Shown: positions 1 to 7,325 of the stretch, one piece after another
Layout: each line of letters opens with the position of its first letter
Numbering within the stretch: the stretch's first letter is position 1
Origin: Methanobacterium veterum
GTDB lineage: Archaea; Methanobacteriota; Methanobacteria; Methanobacteriales; Methanobacteriaceae
DNA length: 64,000 bases
Direction of reading: 5' to 3'
NCBI RefSeq assembly: GCF_000745485.1
Contig: NZ_KN050693.1
Coordinates: forward strand, 349,995-413,994
Program-made: the position numbers and the translations under genes
The notes under the pieces: model-generated
What the model was told of the DNA's origin: nothing
The model's database searches: none
Seen by the model: the letters and a program-made list of their open reading frames with translations, nothing else

Positions 1-1
1 T

Positions 2-712
2 AGGGCTGAAATATCTAGTCTAACATTTAGAAACTTCTATGATTCTATACCTCTTGAAAAATATCCAAGTAATATACCTGAATTAATAGAAAAAGTCAAA
101 CCAAAAGTAAAACAAGAAGAAACTTTTGTACCTTTATGGAAAATTAAAAGAATTAAAACAGATAATCTTTACTATACTTTTAGTTCTCCCGAAAGTGTAG
201 AACGCATAATAACTTATTTAGAAGACCTTAATCATAATTTTCCAAGTTATGAACCAAACCCTGATGATAAACTTTTCAGAAGTTTAATATCAAATAATCC
301 CACTAAACCTACCGATATAAGCAGTATGTTCAATCATATAGGTAGAAAGAAAGGTTTTAGAAAAGTTGGGGAACATTATGTAGTAAGAAGTCATGGTTTC
401 CGTAAATTTTTCGCTACAACACTACAAAAGAATAGAGTACCTCATTTAACCACCAGATGGCTTATGGGTCATACAATAGATTCGACAACAAGTGCATATT
501 TTAAAGTAGATCCTGAATCACTAAGAGAAGAATACATAGAAGTTGTAGACAAACTAACTACTGATAACGTACAGATTAAAATAATAGACAAATATGAATC
601 CTTATCTGAACAAATAAGTTATGTAATGGAAAGAATACGTCAAGAAGAAGGTGAAATAAAATTTAAAGATAAAATAGATCGAGAAAAAGAGCTTGGAAAA
701 CACAGGAGTTAA
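2..712 (+). CDS. Tyrosine recombinase (integrase), C-terminal part, cut by window edge
   Basis: The frame is open from the first bases, so the N-terminus lies left of the window. The visible 236 residues are the catalytic domain. The first residues, RAEISSL, follow box I, whose catalytic arginine is at or just left of the edge. HGFR is the box II H-x-x-R, LMGHT carries the second conserved histidine, and the tyrosine of SAYFK fits the nucleophile. The last 60 residues are a charged, probably coiled-coil tail. Family members cut and rejoin DNA to integrate or excise plasmids and viruses. It converges on minus-strand replication genes, which suggests it is the integrase of the element filling the first 10 kb. 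It is much more divergent than the XerA near 33 kb. Confidence 0.85.
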   Translation, partial: RAEISSLTFRNFYDSIPLEKYPSNIPELIEKVKPKVKQEETFVPLWKIKRIKTDNLYYTFSSPESVERIITYLEDLNHNFPSYEPNPDDKLFRSLISNNPTKPTDISSMFNHIGRKKGFRKVGEHYVVRSHGFRKFFATTLQKNRVPHLTTRWLMGHTIDSTTSAYFKVDPESLREEYIEVVDKLTTDNVQIKIIDKYESLSEQISYVMERIRQEEGEIKFKDKIDREKELGKHRS

Positions 713-845
713 AAATAAACCCTGTATTATAATATATTTTAAAAATCACATGTTACACATTCAGTTATTATGTCTGTAACAAATGTAACAAAATTTCAGT
801 ACTTTTCAACTTTGCTATTTTTTTTAAAATCTTTTGAAATTATTA

Positions 846-1565
846 TTAAATGTATATAAGATTAGGTGTTTTTAAGATAGGTGTTTTTAAGACAGGTATA
901 TTATTTATTGGATTTACTCTAATAGGATTAGGCATTTTATAACCTTTAACCTCTAAAGCTTTTATAATATCTTTTAAAATATCATCACTATTAGAAACAC
1001 TTAAAATATTATTTGGAGAATCATCTAACTTATCATAATATTCTTTACTAGGTCTTCTATTCCATACATAATCAGTTATAACGTATTTTAAAGAAGTACC
1101 ATATTTTATATGCTCTATACCATCTATATAATCTATACCAAAGCCTATCGGTTTATGTTTTGGTTTATTTTCGCTTAATAAATATATATGATAGCCATCA
1201 TTAGGCGTTTTAACTGAGTATGTATCATGTATTGTATCTTCTATAACTTCTTTGAATATCTCTATTGGTATAAGTTCGGGTATAATGTCTGAAAGTTCTG
1301 GTAAAATGTTTGAATATGATAAAAGTTTAGAATAGTTTGGTTTATCTATGTCTATTACTACTAAATATCTATCTAATTTTTTTATATAATCGCATAATAT
1401 GGCTGTTGGATACTTTGGGTCTTTAAAACCTTTGTAATCTTTTGGTTGTTTGTATATACTTATGCTTGGATATTTATTGGGTTTACCTCCTAATACTTGC
1501 CCTTTGTGGGATATTGCTATTTTCTTAGCGTGTTTAAAAACTTCTTTATAGTTATATTCATTCAT
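846..1565 (-). CDS. PrimPol-type (archaeo-eukaryotic primase superfamily) replication protein
   Basis: This 239-residue protein is probably the primase/polymerase that starts replication of the element. The catalytic pattern of bifunctional primase-polymerases is visible: VVIDIDKP carries the metal-binding D-x-D (Asp72, Asp74), TPNDGYHIYLL carries the conserved histidine near residue 126, and GIDYID near 145 can give the third acidic residue. The N-terminal AISHKGQV resembles the start of plasmid PrimPol domains. No helicase domain is fused; the ATPase encoded just upstream on the same strand may fill that role. The C-terminus ends in short Pro-rich repeats (PVLKTPILKTPNL). A typical start follows an AGGTGAT ribosome binding site. 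The assignment rests on motifs, not on a database match. Confidence 0.7.
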   Translation of the reverse strand: MNEYNYKEVFKHAKKIAISHKGQVLGGKPNKYPSISIYKQPKDYKGFKDPKYPTAILCDYIKKLDRYLVVIDIDKPNYSKLLSYSNILPELSDIIPELIPIEIFKEVIEDTIHDTYSVKTPNDGYHIYLLSENKPKHKPIGFGIDYIDGIEHIKYGTSLKYVITDYVWNRRPSKEYYDKLDDSPNNILSVSNSDDILKDIIKALEVKGYKMPNPIRVNPINNIPVLKTPILKTPNLIYI

Positions 1566-1626
1566 AATTCATCACCTGTGGTCTATGGAATTTAAGTAAT
1601 ATTAAACTGAATGTTGAAGAAAAAAC

Positions 1627-1680
1627 TTTAGTTATTTACCCCACACCGTTAAAAACGGAGTGTGGGGCGAAACAACTAAA
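1627..1680. other. Large two-part hairpin between primase and helicase genes
   Basis: An outer 7-bp stem (TTTAGTT at 1627-1633 with AACTAAA at 1674-1680) encloses a GC-rich inner stem: CCCCACAC at 1639-1646 pairs with GTGTGGGG at 1660-1667, topped by CGTT-AAA-AACG. It is the only GC-rich structure in this part of the element. It could be a transcript end, a recognition structure for replication, or a small RNA. The sequence does not decide among these. Confidence 0.5.
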
Positions 1681-1830
1681 AAAAGAGAAAATATATAAAA
1701 ATAAGGATTCTTAACCTGTAACATATAGGATTTAAGAAATTTTAACCAGCTAAATATAACTTTAACTTGTGTTTATTTGTGTTTAAATCGTTTGCTTTGT
1801 GTATGGTAGTAGTTATAATTAAAGGATTTT

Positions 1831-2302
1831 TTGCCGTTGCATTTCGTTTGTGTTGGCAAATAGGGTTTATTTTCTTTAAAGGCGTGTTTAGATTAGGGTT
1901 ATTTTTAGTGCTATCACAGCAGTCACATGCTGTCACATTCTTGATGCAACGGCAAATAGGGTTTATTTTACCCTATAACCGTCTAATTATACTTGGTTTA
2001 TGTGTTTAAATTATGCTGTCACATAATACCTGAGTGTCTATAAACTGATCTAAAATACTATAATTATTAATATTTATGATTTCGTTTATGATACCTTTAG
2101 TTTCTATTTCTGAGATAGTGTTAAAAATCTGTTCATCATTGGCAAGTGTCTTATTCTCTATATTATGACTTTCAAATACTTTAGTAATATCGGATAGTGT
2201 ACTCTCTTTTCCTGTGACTGCTATTATATAATTATATATTAAAGTCTTTATATTAGGCATTTCGTCGAAAGGAGTAAAATCTGCCGTTGCATTTCGTTTG
2301 TG
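1831..2302. repeat. Repeated motifs between primase and helicase genes, extending into the helicase 3' end
   Basis: A 21-bp motif starting TGCCGTTGCATTTCG occurs identically at 1832-1852 and 2282-2302. An inverted copy of its first half lies at 1943-1956. A 19-bp motif starting GGCAAATAGGG occurs directly at 1855-1873 and 1951-1969. One copy lies inside the C-terminal coding part of the helicase, where it encodes HKRNATA. Short GTCACA/TGTGAC motifs surround it. Together with the hairpin at 1627-1680 this could be an iteron-like replication or copy-control site. The 440-bp gap between the two genes holds no gene I trust; a GTG-started 64-codon frame at 1742-1936 lacks a ribosome binding site. 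Confidence 0.4.
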
Positions 2303-3838
2303 ACTGCTTGTGACTGCTGTGACTGCTCTACTATTGGCAAGTTCTTCGCCTTTCTCTGTACGAAATACGTAAGCTTTGCCGTTGCTTGAGTTACCAACCT
2401 TTAAAATATCTACTAATTCCTGTGTTCTTAGTCCTAATTTCTCTGATTGTGTTTCATCGTTTGTTCTGCCATGTATCCAACTTTTAACAGTAGATGGAGA
2501 TACTTTAATCTCTTTAGCTATTTCATTATATCCTAAACCGTCTTTAATTATGTTTGGATTCTTAGATAGTGTTTCATCGTCTGGTAATGTTGGTAAAAGC
2601 TCTAATATCCTTAACTGTTTGTCGTTTGCCTTATATTGCTGGTGATATTGATATTTATTCCATAAATCCTTAGTTAATTTAAAGTCTTCATAAGTACCTA
2701 TTAATATTCCTTCGGTTGTAATATCTCTTGATTTCTGATTAAGGAAAGTTAATGCGTTTAGTGTATTTCTAAACATCTTAACATCTCTTTTACCCATTGT
2801 AGTAACATCTAAAAACTGTAAATATGGATTAAATACTTTAAATTCATTTACTGTTAGTAATTCAAATATTGCTTGGGCTATCTTCCTATATTTATCGTCT
2901 TTGGTTTCTGATTGTCCGAATCCTAACTTTAACATATTCTTTACTTGTTTACTATGCTCCTCACTTTCATCTGGATTTATACTCCTTAATCTACTATTTA
3001 ATTCAATATCTACTAAGTCTTTAGCGTGTGTTAATATAACCATTACCTTTCCTTCTATTGTCAGAGTTACGGCTTTCTTATCTATTACTGTTCTATGTGA
3101 AACATCTCCAACGTTCTCTGGGTCTGTTGCTGTCTTCATTAAATTGATAATTTCACTATCCATTGAATCTTGGACTATTATATAGTTATAACGTTCATTC
3201 CAATCATCTTTATAGAATAAATACTTTGGAGATACTGTCTTTACTACTGTAAGATATTTATCTGGAATTATCTTAGATACTGTATTAGTTAATCGTGTCT
3301 TTCCAGATTCTGCACTACCTCCAACATCTATATGATTAATCTGACTATTTGAAATATGAGGCGTAAATATATCGGTTAAAATAATCTTTATTTCGTCTTT
3401 ATCGCCTATATGGTTACTTTCTAAGTATTTCTGTAAGTATTCGGGTGCTTTACCGTTCTCATATATCTTTATAGCAATGTCTTTTACTTCATCGGTGTAA
3501 TCATATAAAACATTATTATAGTTTATTGTTCCTGTTTCTGTTTGGAATATAACCCTTATTTGTCTGGATAACTCGAATACTTTATCTTCTGTTAATGTTG
3601 GGAACATTTCATTATAATTATTGGGCTTAATTGGACATATTGCGTCTTCATAATTCCTTATTAAATCGTCATGTTGGTCGCTTAATACATTTATAATATC
3701 TATAATATCGTCTATTTCGTAATTATCTAATAAGAAATTGTGTACTAAGTAATCAATTAAATTGTCTTTGTCTTTTGAGGCTTGGAAGTGTTCGTATATT
3801 ATTGCTTTAAATTGTCTTAACTGTTGCTCTGTAATCAT
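2006..3838 (-). CDS. Replication P-loop ATPase/helicase with helix-turn-helix
   Basis: This 610-residue protein is probably the replicative helicase of the element. The Walker A motif GGSAESGKT lies at 173-181, a Walker B-like YIIVQD at 219-224, a sensor 1-like VMVILTHAKD near 265-274 and a possible arginine finger NSRLR near 281. The first 160 residues are helical and acidic. A helix-turn-helix (YNEIAKEIKVSPSTVKSW) spans about 437-454. The layout, with an N-terminal helical part, an AAA-like ATPase and a winged or HTH domain, is that of plasmid and virus initiator helicases, and the PrimPol gene follows on the same strand. Its start abuts the stop of the upstream small gene, and its AGGTG ribosome binding site lies inside that gene, so translation is probably coupled. 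Confidence 0.7.
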   Translation of the reverse strand: MITEQQLRQFKAIIYEHFQASKDKDNLIDYLVHNFLLDNYEIDDIIDIINVLSDQHDDLIRNYEDAICPIKPNNYNEMFPTLTEDKVFELSRQIRVIFQTETGTINYNNVLYDYTDEVKDIAIKIYENGKAPEYLQKYLESNHIGDKDEIKIILTDIFTPHISNSQINHIDVGGSAESGKTRLTNTVSKIIPDKYLTVVKTVSPKYLFYKDDWNERYNYIIVQDSMDSEIINLMKTATDPENVGDVSHRTVIDKKAVTLTIEGKVMVILTHAKDLVDIELNSRLRSINPDESEEHSKQVKNMLKLGFGQSETKDDKYRKIAQAIFELLTVNEFKVFNPYLQFLDVTTMGKRDVKMFRNTLNALTFLNQKSRDITTEGILIGTYEDFKLTKDLWNKYQYHQQYKANDKQLRILELLPTLPDDETLSKNPNIIKDGLGYNEIAKEIKVSPSTVKSWIHGRTNDETQSEKLGLRTQELVDILKVGNSSNGKAYVFRTEKGEELANSRAVTAVTSSHKRNATADFTPFDEMPNIKTLIYNYIIAVTGKESTLSDITKVFESHNIENKTLANDEQIFNTISEIETKGIINEIININNYSILDQFIDTQVLCDSII

Positions 3839-4075
3839 TTATAACACCTCTCCGTTTTCATGTAAAACTGAAATTCTATCAATGTTTAAAGAGTTTATTA
3901 TAAATGTATGTTCCCCGTATTTCTGTTTACCTTCCTCTGAGTTCTCAAGTTTAATAATGTAGTTCTCTTTCATCTCTATTAGTCCTTTAATAACTACATT
4001 CTTATGTACTATGTGATTATTTAAATATACGTTTAATTCTATTTCATTATTCATTAAATCTTCTAAGAAATTCAT
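3839..4075 (-). CDS. Small protein of unknown function, possibly Sm/Hfq-like fold
   Basis: 78 residues from the second ATG. The upstream ATG at 4084 overlaps the GGAG ribosome binding site, so 4075 is the better start. The order of hydrophobic strands (LNVYLNN, NVVIKGLIEM, YIIKLEN, HTFIINSLNIDRISVL) resembles a small five-strand barrel such as Sm/Hfq. The resemblance is weak and no Sm signature residue is certain. It lies directly before the helicase gene with no gap and is probably co-transcribed and translationally coupled with it. Confidence 0.6.
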   Translation of the reverse strand: MNFLEDLMNNEIELNVYLNNHIVHKNVVIKGLIEMKENYIIKLENSEEGKQKYGEHTFIINSLNIDRISVLHENGEVL

Positions 4076-4278
4076 TATATCCATCTCCTATGTATTTATT
4101 TAAACTTTTTCATGTAACTTTGTTAAAATTAAAAACGTTATTAACAGCGAATTGATGTTTTGAGGGTTTATATTAAATTTAAAAAAATTAAAAATGGTAT
4201 AATCCTCACTATATGTTAGGATATTTAGTTGGTTACGGTTTGTACCTATGAAACCAAAAAAAAATAAAAAAAATAAAA

Positions 4279-4455
4279 TTAGTACTGTTCTTCTGCTGGT
4301 CTTGTTTCTACCTGTAGATTCGATAATCTATCGCATTTTTCAGCTTCCAACAGAATTAATTTCTCATTATCAGGTATATCACATTCTAATATTCTATTTA
4401 ATCTATAATCAAATCTTAAATCCTTTATCAAATTCTTCATATTTTCACTAACCAT
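4279..4455 (-). CDS. Small hydrophilic protein of unknown function (58 aa)
   Basis: This short reading frame starts MVSENMKNLI and ends PAEEQY. A strong ribosome binding site, GAGGAGGTA, lies 6-7 bases before the ATG, and that sequence also encodes the last codons of the next upstream small gene, so the two are coupled. The product is helical and charged, with no domain I recognise. A plus-strand frame over the same bases starts in an A-rich run and looks like a shadow. Confidence 0.6.
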   Translation of the reverse strand: MVSENMKNLIKDLRFDYRLNRILECDIPDNEKLILLEAEKCDRLSNLQVETRPAEEQY

Positions 4456-4458
4456 AAT

Positions 4459-4572
4459 TTATACCTCCTCTAATTCAGATTTAATTCTACTAATTTCATC
4501 ATTCACTAATGTATTTATTTCCTTTAAACCGTCTGCAATCTCATCAAAATCTTTTAAAATAGATTCAAACAT
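4459..4572 (-). CDS. Very small acidic helical protein (37 aa)
   Basis: The frame starts MFESILKDFDEIADG and ends ISRIKSELEEV. It has an AAAGGAGTGG ribosome binding site and its stop lies 3 bases before the start of the next gene. Heptad-like spacing of hydrophobic residues suggests a short coiled coil. No function can be assigned. The clear binding site and tight coupling make it likely to be translated. Confidence 0.55.
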   Translation of the reverse strand: MFESILKDFDEIADGLKEINTLVNDEISRIKSELEEV

Positions 4573-4674
4573 AAAATAACCACTCCTTTATTAATCCATA
4601 AAAAAATAAATAGAATTTTATTCTTTTTTTTATCCTATTAAAAATCATAAAAAAAATAATCATATATACTAAAA

Positions 4675-5073
4675 TTAAGACATAGCATTAAGCTTCTTAA
4701 ACTTAGTATGTACGTTATTAGAACCGTCATCTACTTTAGGGAACGTTAAAATCTCCATATTAGACTTATAATCTATTGTTATCATCGCCTTATTGTTATA
4801 TACCACAAAAGCCCTTACAGAGAACATTTGAAGCTTATCCCATAGTTCATCATTAAATCTTTTCAATTCATCAAGTGATCCCTTTCCAGATAACTTTTCA
4901 AGTTCTTCTTTTTCTGGAGTTATAATATATTTCATTTCGAGTCCTGATGACTTATAAAGTAAACTTTCAGGATTCTTTTTTAATTTAAGTTTGAATCTTT
5001 TGATTAAATAGTCCCTAATCTTTTCTAAATCTTTTTCAAATATTTCTTGACGTTCTTCATTTGTTAAAAGCAT
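4675..5073 (-). CDS. Hypothetical protein of the mobile element (132 aa)
   Basis: I do not recognise this family. The first 60 residues are charged and helical (NEERQEIFEKDLEKIRDYL, KRFKLKLKK). The second half looks like alpha/beta sheet (SVRAFVVYNNKAMITIDYKS). There is no signal peptide, membrane segment or metal motif. The start has an AGAGGTGAT ribosome binding site. It belongs to the minus-strand run of small genes upstream of the helicase. Confidence 0.65.
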   Translation of the reverse strand: MLLTNEERQEIFEKDLEKIRDYLIKRFKLKLKKNPESLLYKSSGLEMKYIITPEKEELEKLSGKGSLDELKRFNDELWDKLQMFSVRAFVVYNNKAMITIDYKSNMEILTFPKVDDGSNNVHTKFKKLNAMS

Positions 5074-5084
5074 TATATCACCTC

Positions 5085-5381
5085 TTATAATCCAAGCTGT
5101 CGCATAGCAAGTTTGTAGTCGTATTTAGAACTGGTTCTAACTGTTTTAATATGTCCTTCATCGTCTTTAACTAGATATTCCTCATTAACTACTCCAGCTT
5201 TTTCTTCATCTGCAAACCAGTGTTTTCCATGCTCTTTAAAGACTACTCTATTATAATCTTCGTTTAATTCATCTATATCTTCTTTAATATTGTCTTCATT
5301 CTCTCTTGGTAGTTGTCCAGACTTTATAAGAGAATGTTTGATTTGTTTGTAGTTATAATCCTTAAATTCTATTTCTGCCAT
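5085..5381 (-). CDS. Hypothetical acidic protein of the mobile element (98 aa)
   Basis: An acidic, probably globular protein with a central FKEHGKHWFADEEKAG stretch and a C-terminal KYDYKLAMRQLGL helix. No family is recognised. A GGAGCGAT ribosome binding site precedes the ATG. It lies 11 bp before the next gene on the same strand and shares its likely operon. Confidence 0.65.
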   Translation of the reverse strand: MAEIEFKDYNYKQIKHSLIKSGQLPRENEDNIKEDIDELNEDYNRVVFKEHGKHWFADEEKAGVVNEEYLVKDDEGHIKTVRTSSKYDYKLAMRQLGL

Positions 5382-5415
5382 TTATATCGCTCCTTAAAAT
5401 GATTTTGAAGGAATT

Positions 5416-5601
5416 TTATAATTTTCCTTCCCTTATAGCCTCTTTAAGCCCTGATAATCCCCTGTAACCTTCAGGAATCATTCTTCTGTATATAACACCT
5501 TCAGAACAATCTAATTTATAGCTTAGTTCAAAGATATTAAGGTTTAAATTTGTCTTTAACAGATCAACAATATCTGAAAAATTTACTTTATTTATTCTCA
5601 T
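5416..5601 (-). CDS. Small helix-turn-helix DNA-binding protein (61 aa)
   Basis: The start is placed at the ATG at 5601 because the in-frame GTG nine bases upstream lies inside the GGAGTGG ribosome binding site. Residues about 20-42 (LNIFELSYKLDCSEGVIYRRMI) fit a helix-turn-helix. It is the first gene of the minus-strand run, a usual place for an element repressor or copy-number regulator. Two TATATGCT direct repeats lie just upstream and are candidate binding sites. Confidence 0.6.
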   Translation of the reverse strand: MRINKVNFSDIVDLLKTNLNLNIFELSYKLDCSEGVIYRRMIPEGYRGLSGLKEAIREGKL

Positions 5602-5621
5602 ATTTACCACTCCATTTTGTT

Positions 5622-5648
5622 TATATGCTGTTTATTTTACTATATGCT
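5622..5648. promoter_or_regulatory. Direct repeats TATATGCT before the HTH gene
   Basis: TATATGCT occurs at 5622-5629 and again at 5641-5648, 19 bp apart, about two helical turns. On the minus strand this places two AGCATATA motifs where the promoter of the small-gene operon should lie. They may be operators for the HTH protein encoded next to them, or TATA-like promoter parts. Confidence 0.35.
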
Positions 5649-5737
5649 CATAAAAAAATAATTTAATCACCTTATTTGGCGATTAAAGTTTTTTAAATTG
5701 GATAATAAAGGAGCATTATAAATTTTAATTTTGTTTA

Positions 5738-5795
5738 AATGAGAATTAGACAAGGAATATCAAAAAATAGGGTGAAATACGGTCTAATTCTCATT
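5738..5795. repeat. 14-bp perfect inverted repeat (candidate origin structure)
   Basis: The arms AATGAGAATTAGAC (5738-5751) and GTCTAATTCTCATT (5782-5795) are exact reverse complements separated by 30 bp. They sit in the gene-poor part of the element just before a tandem repeat array. A plasmid origin or partition site is the simplest reading. No gene covers it. Confidence 0.55.
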
Positions 5796-5880
5796 ACAAT
5801 GCATGAAAAGATAATTAAAAAACAGTTAAATGATGAAACTTTTTACTTTTAGGAAAATAACAAGATAAAAAAGTTATTCC

Positions 5881-6150
5881 CCCTTATATATAAACGTCGA
5901 TCTAAAATTCGACTTAACTTGTCTACATATATAAAGGTTTGATTAAAATTTCCGTTTAGAAAAAATAAATTTTTACTTTTTACTTCTCCCTTATATATAA
6001 AGGTTTGATTAAAATTCGACTTAACTTTTTACTTCTCCTTACTCTAAAGGTTCGATTAAAATTTCCGTTTAGAAAAAATAAATTTTAAATTTTTACTTCT
6101 CCCTTATATATAAAGGTAGGATTAAAATTTCCGTTTAGAAAAAATAAATA
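5881..6150. repeat. Tandem AT-rich repeat array, four degenerate units (iteron-like)
   Basis: About four units of 50-100 bp follow each other. Each starts CTTATATATAAAGGT, continues GATTAAAATTTCCGTTTAG, then AAAAAATAAAT and TTTTTACTTCTC. Units two and one also share ATTCGACTTAACT. Every unit carries a TATA-like TTATATATAAAGG, so the array could act as iterons, a centromere-like partition site, or tandem promoters. No open frame runs through it. Confidence 0.6.
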
Positions 6151-6244
6151 TTGGAGCTTAAAAAAGAAAATAATACTGTATTATGATGATATTGTAAAAA
6201 ATAAGGAATGCCATATATAAAAGACAGTGTTTTAAAGTTCGTAT

Positions 6245-6409
6245 GTGCCGACATTAGCCTTCAAACCTAAAAAAATAGTAGAATCTTGGTACGAGATGTT
6301 CAATAGGGGTATACTTGGGATTTTTTTGGTAGTCGTCTTACCTGTTATTCAGTTATGTTTTATGTTTAACTTCGCTTTTTTTATAAATTATATTTTTTAT
6401 GAAGTTTAG
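6245..6409 (+). CDS. Possible small membrane protein (54 aa), leaderless GTG start
   Basis: A short frame starts at GTG (MPTLAFKPKK) and holds a long hydrophobic stretch, GILGIFLVVVLPVIQLCF, followed by FNFAFFINYIFY. This is one or two membrane segments after a short basic N-terminus. There is no ribosome binding site, but a TATATAAAAG box lies about 30 bp upstream, the distance expected for a leaderless archaeal transcript. The coding evidence is only composition and promoter spacing. Confidence 0.35.
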   Translation: MPTLAFKPKKIVESWYEMFNRGILGIFLVVVLPVIQLCFMFNFAFFINYIFYEV

Positions 6410-7325
6410 GGATAATCTGAATTAGCTCTGTTAATCCTTTGTTTTCAGATTTAATGATTTTACTTTGTTTTCTAATATTTTTTAGAATTTATTGCGAACT
6501 TCTTTATAGAGTAGTTAAACGAAGTTAATGTTTATAACATAATATTTATGTAATTCATGCTTATTTATAGTTTATTGATGGGTTGCTCTATATTCTTTAG
6601 TGCTATTATCAATTAAAATATAACTCAATTAATTTAGTTGAATGGTTGAATTAAATAAATAGATAGTATCATTATCATGTTGTTTTAATTAATCGTATAT
6701 GTAAGCATATTATAGGAGATACTTGGAATGTTGATAGTAAAGTCCATATAATCTTTCATTGAATATCATTCGTTTCATGCCGAACAATATATGAAGTGCT
6801 GAAAAAATAAGCTAACGTCTGTTCGGAGCAGAATCTAAGATTTTTTAGAGTTTAACAGAATCATTAATATTGCTTATACTACCTTATTTACATCATAATA
6901 TCCTTTTATCAATCTATTTCTTTAATGGGTTATTATTTATTCCCTATTACCTCTTTTACTATTAATCGCATTTCTATTCATTATTTACCCTGTTAAGATA
7001 GAGTAACTACTTTTGAATCATTCATGAAACACTTATGTTTAATTTAATTAATGTTTCACTAAAAATAAACATACTTCCAGAAAATAGAATCAATTAAAAT
7101 AACGAAAAGTCCAAAATAGATAAAGGGTTAATCTAAAAAACTAGACATGAAAAAATACAAATAAAGTAAGTTTTTAGGTCATAATTTTGAATTACAATAT
7201 ATATCAAAGATAGATGAAAAAAACGTTTTGTTGTGTATATGTATGTAAAGATTGTGGTTTAATGTCATTTGGAGTGATTTAATCTCTTTGAATGATTATT
7301 CTTTTAATTATTTAGAAGATTTATT
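6410..7325. other. Gene-free AT-rich stretch of the mobile element
   Basis: No credible gene, RNA or strong repeat seen. Stop codons are frequent in all frames. A weak inverted repeat around 7023-7058 (TGAAAC and GTTTCA arms) is the only structure noticed. Confidence 0.5.

Noticed and set aside
1742..1936. 64-codon minus-strand frame with several Cys
   Set aside because: It starts at GTG without a ribosome binding site and is built mainly from repeats shared with the helicase 3' end.
1767..2009. 80-codon plus-strand hydrophobic frame
   Set aside because: It opposes the repeat region and the helicase direction and has no ribosome binding site; AT-rich minus-strand sequence gives hydrophobic shadows.
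4248..4451. 67-codon plus-strand frame
   Set aside because: It overlaps a minus-strand small gene with a much better ribosome binding site and begins in a poly-A run.
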